DNA of 38,838 nt from Phycisphaerales bacterium (GTDB taxonomy: Bacteria; Planctomycetota; Phycisphaerae; Phycisphaerales; SM1A02), in NCBI GenBank assembly GCA_030748805.1, contig JASMLG010000007.1, positions 1 through 38,838 on the forward strand, given 5' to 3'. The translations under genes and the position numbers were made by a program. Shown one piece after another: positions 34,142 through 38,838 of the stretch (its first letter is position 1; every line of letters begins with the position of its first letter). The notes below the pieces were generated by a model. That model saw only the letters and a program-made list of their open reading frames with translations. It was not told the DNA's origin and searched no databases.

Positions 34142-34528
34142 TTATTGTTTGAGCGCGTCCATTGCTTCGGTAACTTTTGGTGTATCGCCCTTGATGATTT
34201 CGGGTTGGTATTCCATCGTGTCGGTTAGTGCTAATCCAATGAATAGCACAACGAATAAAAATGATCCGACAAAAACAAAACCAAGGAAGGGTCGATCCCA
34301 GCGAAGGTGCATAAAGTAAAGACCGACAAATGTTGCTTTCACAGTCGCAACAAGTAACGCCATGATGATTCCCAACTCGGCAATGTTGATTTCGGTAAAG
34401 TCATACTTTGACACCCAAACAGTCACTGCAGTAAGAAAAAGCAGAATGCAGCAGATAAAAACTAAAAACTTAATTGGAACGATGTGCCCAATTTGTTCAC
34501 CATGATGTGTTGAATCAGTGTTTGACAT
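34142..34528 (-). CDS. cytochrome c oxidase subunit IV, bacterial type
   Basis: 128 residues with three membrane helices (about 20-38, 50-70, 80-102). The pattern ATVKATFVGLYFMHLRWD is the hallmark of the prokaryotic COX4 (caa3 subunit IV) family; it has a supporting role in oxidase assembly or stability. It starts 11 bases after the COX1 stop and is the last gene of the operon. In most caa3 operons a subunit III gene lies between subunits I and IV; here there is none. No strong ribosome-binding site is visible. Confidence 0.92.
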   Translation of the reverse strand: MSNTDSTHHGEQIGHIVPIKFLVFICCILLFLTAVTVWVSKYDFTEINIAELGIIMALLVATVKATFVGLYFMHLRWDRPFLGFVFVGSFLFVVLFIGLALTDTMEYQPEIIKGDTPKVTEAMDALKQ

Positions 34529-34539
34529 AATTTTTCTCG

Positions 34540-36216
34540 TTATTCACCTGGATGCACAGCATCCTTTTTCCAGTCGTAACCCTGCTCTTCTTCGTTCCAC
34601 TCCAAAACGCTGTAATCGTAACAATCGCCAACTTCTGGTTGCTCTGCAAAGTTGTCCCACGGTGGAGGAGATGCACACTGCCATTCCAAACTTCTTCCGC
34701 CCCAAGGATTCGCAGGTGCTTTTTTGCCACCAAAAATAGATTGCAACAAGTAAAGAAGCATCACAACAAAACCAATTGCCATTATGACTGAGCCAACCGT
34801 CGACCAGATATGATAACTTTGAAACTGTGGCATCTCAGCGTATTGAGCATATCGTCTTGGCATTCCTTTTGAACCCATCATAAATTGGGAGAAGAAGCAC
34901 ATATTAAAACCGACAAAAACGAGTACCCATCCAATTTTGCTCCATAGTTCGCTATACATTTTACCTGTCATCTTGGGCCACCAGTGATGAATACCTCCTA
35001 TGAAACCAATCAGAGCGGAACCCATCATTGTGTAATGAAAGTGCGCAACGATAAAATATGACTCATGAAGGTGCACGTCCGTTGCAAGTGTTGCACAATA
35101 CAAACCAGTTAGACCACCAATACCGAAGATGAATATGAAAGACATGCCATATAGCATCGAAGCGTTCCAACTTATCGACCCCTTGTACATTGTGGCTAAC
35201 CAGTTGAACACTTTTACTGCTGATGGAATCGAAACACTAAACGTAATAAGTGAGAAGATTACGTTCATCAATTGGGACTGCCCTGCTGTGAACATATGGT
35301 GCCCCCAAACAAGGAAGCCAAAAATTGCAATCGCAATTGAACTGTACGCAATAAATTTGTATCCAAAAATGTGTTTGTGGGAATGAACCGAAATTAATTC
35401 ACTAACAATTCCCATTGCTGGTAAAATCATAATGTAGACAGCAGGATGTGAATAGAACCAGAAAAAGTGCTGATAAAGTACTGGGTCCCCCCCCATCGCT
35501 GGATCAAAAATACCTATGCCATAAGCGCGCTCAACGATAAGAAGCAGAAGCGTAATACCAACAACTGGAGTTGCAAGCACTTGAATAACTGCGGTTGCGT
35601 AAGTTCCCCAAAGGAAAAGTGGCATCCTAAACCACGTCATACCCTTAGGTCGCAAGCGGTGAATTGTTACTATAAAGTTCAGCCCTGTAAAAATAGAACT
35701 GAAGCCAAGAATAAACGCACCAATAAGAGCAGGGATAACACCGCCCATCGAAGATGCCTTATCAATACTGTATGGTGTGTAGAACGTCCATCCAGTATCG
35801 ATACCACCGCTACCTAGAGCAATCAAGAAAAAAACCAAGCCAAAGATCCACAGCCACCAACTAAACAAGTTTAGTTTCGGAAATGCAACGTCTTTCGCCC
35901 CGAGCATAATAGGTAAAACAAAATTACCAAGCACGGCTGGAACCGCTGGAATAATAACTAAGAAGACCATAATTGCACCATGCACGGTGAATGCTTGGTT
36001 GTACTGGTCTTGCGTAAGCAACGTTCCATCTGGTGTAAGCAACTGGAACCGAAGCAACATAGCAAACACACCACCTAAGAAAAAGGCGATAAGAACGCAC
36101 ACCAAATACATGATGCCTATGCGCTTGTGATCAAGGGTAAATAACCACGAAAAAATACCCTTAGTATGATTAAGGTAGTTGTCTGAAGAGTTAGTATTCA
36201 AGTCAAGTGTTGTCAT
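34540..36216 (-). CDS. ctaD: cytochrome c oxidase subunit I (caa3 type, A2 subclass)
   Basis: 558 residues with twelve expected membrane helices. It holds the haem a and haem a3-CuB centres. Ligands can be placed: His79 (VHGAIM, haem a), His257 (YSHPAVY, CuB, with the crosslinked Tyr261), His306/His307 (GHHMF, CuB), His392 (haem a3) and His394 (haem a) in [13 protein letters not shown] in place of the GHPE form marks an A2-type oxidase without the usual channel Glu. Lys335 in PSAVKVFNW fits the K channel. There is no C-terminal fusion to a subunit III domain: the last 100 residues are polar ([23 protein letters not shown]). It follows COX2 after two bases. Confidence 0.98.
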   Translation of the reverse strand: MTTLDLNTNSSDNYLNHTKGIFSWLFTLDHKRIGIMYLVCVLIAFFLGGVFAMLLRFQLLTPDGTLLTQDQYNQAFTVHGAIMVFLVIIPAVPAVLGNFVLPIMLGAKDVAFPKLNLFSWWLWIFGLVFFLIALGSGGIDTGWTFYTPYSIDKASSMGGVIPALIGAFILGFSSIFTGLNFIVTIHRLRPKGMTWFRMPLFLWGTYATAVIQVLATPVVGITLLLLIVERAYGIGIFDPAMGGDPVLYQHFFWFYSHPAVYIMILPAMGIVSELISVHSHKHIFGYKFIAYSSIAIAIFGFLVWGHHMFTAGQSQLMNVIFSLITFSVSIPSAVKVFNWLATMYKGSISWNASMLYGMSFIFIFGIGGLTGLYCATLATDVHLHESYFIVAHFHYTMMGSALIGFIGGIHHWWPKMTGKMYSELWSKIGWVLVFVGFNMCFFSQFMMGSKGMPRRYAQYAEMPQFQSYHIWSTVGSVIMAIGFVVMLLYLLQSIFGGKKAPANPWGGRSLEWQCASPPPWDNFAEQPEVGDCYDYSVLEWNEEEQGYDWKKDAVHPGE

Positions 36217-36218
36217 CG

Positions 36219-37310
36219 TTATTGCCTTGGTGTTCCATCTTTATTGACAGTAATATTACCCTCTGCATCAGTCACGTCTGAGAGATGTTTAAACATCTCA
36301 ATGATGGCAGTAATTTGTTTATCTTTTAGTTGCCCTTGGAACGATGGCATAGCGCCTAGGTACCCTTGAACAATATGTTTCTGTGGATCAACGATTGAAG
36401 ACCGAATATAGTTTTCTGGTTGTTCATAAACCGTTGTTTCTCCGAGCATCGACGAAAGTTTTTTACCAGATGTAAATGAAACATTTCCGCTGTTTACTCT
36501 ATCCCATAAACCCTTAAACGTAGGACCCGTACTGTCACTCCCGTCAAGTGAATGACACGATTGGCACCTGTTATATAAGCGATTAATCGCGTAAGCGGGA
36601 AGCTCAGCAGCGCTCATATCTACGTATTCACTAGCAAGTTTTTTCATGTCACCATCAAACTCATCGGCGGGAACAACGTGTACCCACGCTTGCATTTTTG
36701 AGTGGTCCTTACCGCAATATTCCGTACAGTTCAGCAAGTAATCGCCTACTTTTGTTGCTTCAAACCACAGGGAAGTGAAGCGACCGGGTATGACGTCCAT
36801 CTTGACTCTAAAGTCAGGAATCCAAACACTGTGAATCACATCGTTTGAAGTCATGAGTAAACGAATCGGCTTACCAACAGGAACTGTTAGTTCTCCAACT
36901 TGAGTCGCGCCGTACTCAGAGTGATCAAATGTCCAAGACCATTTTTGCCCCGTAACCGAGACCTCGTAACAGCCATCAGGTGCTTCTCGAAGATTTAAAT
37001 ATCCCTTCATGCCAACTGTAAAAATAACGACAACCAAGATTAATGGTATTACTGTCCACGTTACTTCCAAAGCAGTATTATGATTTGACCCACGAACAAT
37101 AACGTCATTAGAAGTCCGACGATATTTAATTGCAAAAACAACTAGCAACACAACTATGAGTGCGAAGAAGAAGTAGCAAATCCACGTGATGACAAAAAAT
37201 GTGAGGTCAACACTTTCTGCAACTGTAGATGCCTGTTCAGGTAACCAGAAGTTCTCTGGTTTGCCCGTCGACGTAGTCGACATGAGTAATGATGATAGGT
37301 ATGCCATCAT
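36219..37310 (-). CDS. ctaC: cytochrome c oxidase subunit II with C-terminal cytochrome c domain
   Basis: 363 residues. Two membrane helices (about 34-62 and 82-103) lead to a periplasmic CuA domain with the ligands His160, Cys195, Glu197, Cys199, His203 and Met206 ([12 protein letters not shown]). A fused cytochrome c domain follows, with CQSCH at 249-253 and a likely axial Met in GAMPSF. The fusion makes the enzyme caa3-type: electrons pass from cytochrome c through the fused haem to Cu[12 protein letters not shown] is the aromatic electron-entry region. It overlaps the SCO gene by ATGA and precedes COX1 by two bases. Confidence 0.98.
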   Translation of the reverse strand: MMAYLSSLLMSTTSTGKPENFWLPEQASTVAESVDLTFFVITWICYFFFALIVVLLVVFAIKYRRTSNDVIVRGSNHNTALEVTWTVIPLILVVVIFTVGMKGYLNLREAPDGCYEVSVTGQKWSWTFDHSEYGATQVGELTVPVGKPIRLLMTSNDVIHSVWIPDFRVKMDVIPGRFTSLWFEATKVGDYLLNCTEYCGKDHSKMQAWVHVVPADEFDGDMKKLASEYVDMSAAELPAYAINRLYNRCQSCHSLDGSDSTGPTFKGLWDRVNSGNVSFTSGKKLSSMLGETTVYEQPENYIRSSIVDPQKHIVQGYLGAMPSFQGQLKDKQITAIIEMFKHLSDVTDAEGNITVNKDGTPRQ

Positions 37311-38176
37311 GAAGTTTTTCCATCCATATCCTGAGTGTCTTTTGGTTCCGAGTTAACCCTTTTTGGACCAGCCCAACCAAGCACAGCGAGCCCACCAACG
37401 AGTACTAACAGCATGAGTACTGCTGCTGTCCGCATCAACTTCCACGCACTTGGCGTGTAACTGTTTCGCTCGGGATCATATTGAAAACAGTTAAAAAGTA
37501 ATAATTTTTCAATCGCGCTACCGATTCTTCCTTCACTGGCTTCAATTAGTGCGAACTTTAGGTCTTGACCCGCAAATTGCACGTCGTTCATATATTTAGA
37601 GATATGACCATCGGGAGTAAGAAACATAATCGAAGCGGTGTGATGAAACTCACCCGTCTTCTTATCAAATACGTAGCCAAATCCAAGTGACTCTGCAAGT
37701 TTTGTGATGTTCTCTTGATCGCCAGTTAAAAAGTGCCAGCCCTTATCAGATCCCTCTCGATTATAGTGTTCAAGGTAGCCACTCTTGTTTTTTAAGGCAA
37801 GTGGTGGTTTTTCGTCCGGATTGATACTCACAGTAACAACTTCAAACTCATTTCCAAGTGACCAATCCATCTCTTCTAACCCAGCAGTCAAACCATTAAG
37901 CGTCAAACTGCAAAGCATCGGGCACTTGTAATAATTCAACGTAATAATGATTGGCTTCTCGCCATCAAAGTAGTCCCCCAAAACAACGTTCTTTCCATTT
38001 GCATCTACAAAAGGAAGATCCAGTGGAATTGCGTCATCGAGGTGTTCTGTTATGCCAACACCCTCAAGTTCTGGAATTTTTTCATCAGCGAACGTTGGTC
38101 CTGCAACAAGTGATGCAGACAATGTGCCAAGCGATATGCCAACAAATGCAAAACAGGTTGATCGGGAAAGAGACAT
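37307..38176 (-). CDS. SCO1/SenC family copper chaperone
   Basis: 289 residues. A signal peptide (CFAFVGISLGTLSASLVAG) precedes a thioredoxin-like domain with the copper-binding CPMLC (85-89) and a His at 178 or 179 (EFHHTAS). These are the three ligands used to deliver copper to CuA of COX2. A membrane helix near the C-terminus (about 244-267, AAVLMLLVLVGGLAVLGWAG) is an extra anchor that not all SCO proteins have but which occurs in this operon type. It overlaps COX2 by four bases and follows the small membrane protein gene by three bases. Confidence 0.95.
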   Translation of the reverse strand: MSLSRSTCFAFVGISLGTLSASLVAGPTFADEKIPELEGVGITEHLDDAIPLDLPFVDANGKNVVLGDYFDGEKPIIITLNYYKCPMLCSLTLNGLTAGLEEMDWSLGNEFEVVTVSINPDEKPPLALKNKSGYLEHYNREGSDKGWHFLTGDQENITKLAESLGFGYVFDKKTGEFHHTASIMFLTPDGHISKYMNDVQFAGQDLKFALIEASEGRIGSAIEKLLLFNCFQYDPERNSYTPSAWKLMRTAAVLMLLVLVGGLAVLGWAGPKRVNSEPKDTQDMDGKTS

Positions 38177-38179
38177 TTT

Positions 38180-38512
38180 TTAATTAGAGTTTCCTGCAAT
38201 AATGTTCATCGCGTCATTGATAGGAAGAACAAGTCGTTCCACTGTTTCGCCTGTTTCAGGATGTTGTCCTGAAACCCAATGCGCGGACTCAACAAGAACC
38301 GCATGCTGGGCGTCTCGAACCATGTCACGCTGTTCATAACGAATGTTAACATTCTTATCGAATGCCTCTGTTGTTGCAGATGAGTAATAGATACCGCAAG
38401 CAATTGCAACAGTCGTAATCATTAAGAAAGAACCGCCAATGCCAATCGCCCAAGTTGACCAGGCATCTGGATCTTCATGATCATTATCAATATGTGGTTG
38501 TTCGTGACTCAT
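38180..38512 (-). CDS. Small single-helix membrane protein between ActF and SCO
   Basis: 110 residues. A His/Asp-rich N-terminus is followed by one membrane helix (about 22-43, WAIGIGGSFLMITTVAIACGIYY) and a polar outer segment with ESAHWVSGQHPETGETVERL and PINDAM. I do not recognise a named family. The gene sits in the conserved stretch between alternative complex III and the oxidase, with a clear ribosome-binding site (GAGG, five bases before the ATG), so a role in the ACIII-caa3 assembly is likely by position only. Confidence 0.85.
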   Translation of the reverse strand: MSHEQPHIDNDHEDPDAWSTWAIGIGGSFLMITTVAIACGIYYSSATTEAFDKNVNIRYEQRDMVRDAQHAVLVESAHWVSGQHPETGETVERLVLPINDAMNIIAGNSN

Positions 38513-38521
38513 ATTTTCCTC

Positions 38522-38838
38522 TTATGCGTTTTCGAAGTGCAATGCCTCGTCTAATCGCGGATCTGCTGTTGCAACCAAATTACATTTGCGTAAATTGATG
38601 AATGTCCCTCCTAGAACGAGGAAGTACACTCCTAGTAAACATGTAAAATTCAAAATGCTAAAACCGTATCCAATTTCAGCTGAAGTAATATTGTTTGCAA
38701 GTTCGTTATACGAAGTTGCTTGAGCGATTGCTGCTTCTGGAACAACTGGCATTACAAGCCAATAAATGTCAACGAAGAACATCAACAATAACCATCCTGA
38801 GATTACTCTAAGTGGCCAAAGCCATCGTTTTGTCCATC
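38522..38838 (-). CDS. actF: Alternative complex III subunit ActF (C-terminal part; 5' end outside window)
   Basis: The frame is open through the right edge of the window, so only about the last 105 residues are seen. They include WLWPLRVISGWLLLMFFVD, IYWLVMP, a further membrane helix (FSILNFTCLLGVYFLVLGGTF) and the ending DPRLDEALHFENA. The Trp/Pro-rich helix start and the terminal DPRL..(S/A)L.FEN are typical of ActF, a quinone-site-like polytopic subunit related to ActC. ACIII oxidises menaquinol or ubiquinol and passes electrons to cytochrome c or directly to the caa3 oxidase. The other act genes should lie beyond position 38838. Confidence 0.9.
   Translation of the reverse strand, partial: WTKRWLWPLRVISGWLLLMFFVDIYWLVMPVVPEAAIAQATSYNELANNITSAEIGYGFSILNFTCLLGVYFLVLGGTFINLRKCNLVATADPRLDEALHFENA

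Noticed and set aside
34529..34540. Hidden or frameshifted COX subunit III between COX1 and subunit IV
   Set aside because: The gap is 11 bases and COX1 ends in a polar tail, so there is no room for it.

Overview
This window looks like a chromosomal segment of a low-GC, Gram-negative member of the Planctomycetota, possibly from the Phycisphaerae side. The placement is inferred from gene content, since there is no rRNA. The main clues are a PVC-type dehydrogenase with HEAT repeats and a C-terminal haem site, three planctomycete-style porins that all end in Phe, and a caa3-type oxidase operon that runs directly on from an alternative complex III gene (actF). Gene order is that of an ordinary chromosome. 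I see no transposase, integrase, phage or defence genes.

Layout. 1-287: 67-bp tandem repeat. 288-2274 (+): HD-GYP protein and PqiA-like membrane protein. 2258-6369 (-): M24 peptidase overlapping the PVC dehydrogenase. 6410-6552: two large hairpins. 6550-7827 (-): folP, thioredoxin and tRNA-Ala(GGC). 7847-9019 (+): divergent antiporter-like membrane protein. 9073-10908 (-): glmS, divergent from 11003-13867 (+): rarA, 5-formyl-THF cyclo-ligase and a LysM/YkuD L,D-transpeptidase. 13890-18693 (-): three porin paralogues, split by a 72-bp repeat array and a strong terminator. 18947-25524 (-): radA, a small unknown gene, nuoH and carB. 25604-28398 (+): tightly packed plsC, ruvA, manC and ruvX. 28642-31864 (-): ctaA, an esterase and a 6-phosphogluconolactonase-like remnant, joined by ATGA overlaps. 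31895-33890 (+): ctaB and a DUF3179 protein. 34142-38838 (-): end of actF, a one-helix protein, SCO1/SenC, COX2 with a cytochrome c domain, COX1 and COX subunit IV.

How the genes fit together. The right-hand 8 kb is a respiratory module. Haem O and haem A synthases are divergently transcribed next to an A2-type caa3 oxidase, its copper chaperone and the quinol:cytochrome c oxidoreductase that would feed it. No oxidase subunit III is present. The rest is housekeeping: one-carbon metabolism, amino-sugar and pyrimidine precursors, recombination and repair (rarA, radA, ruvA), phospholipid synthesis and envelope porins.

The most unusual material is not coding. Nearly every larger gap carries decayed short tandem repeats (units of about 49-72 bp), hairpins of about 50 bp bounded by GGGGACA/TGTCCCC, and a recurring near-palindrome GTGAC(A/T)GTCAC. 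They look like a REP-like, non-autonomous repeat system. A second genome-wide signal is that many first-of-operon genes have a -10-like hexamer 6-9 bases before the ATG, which suggests widespread leaderless transcripts.
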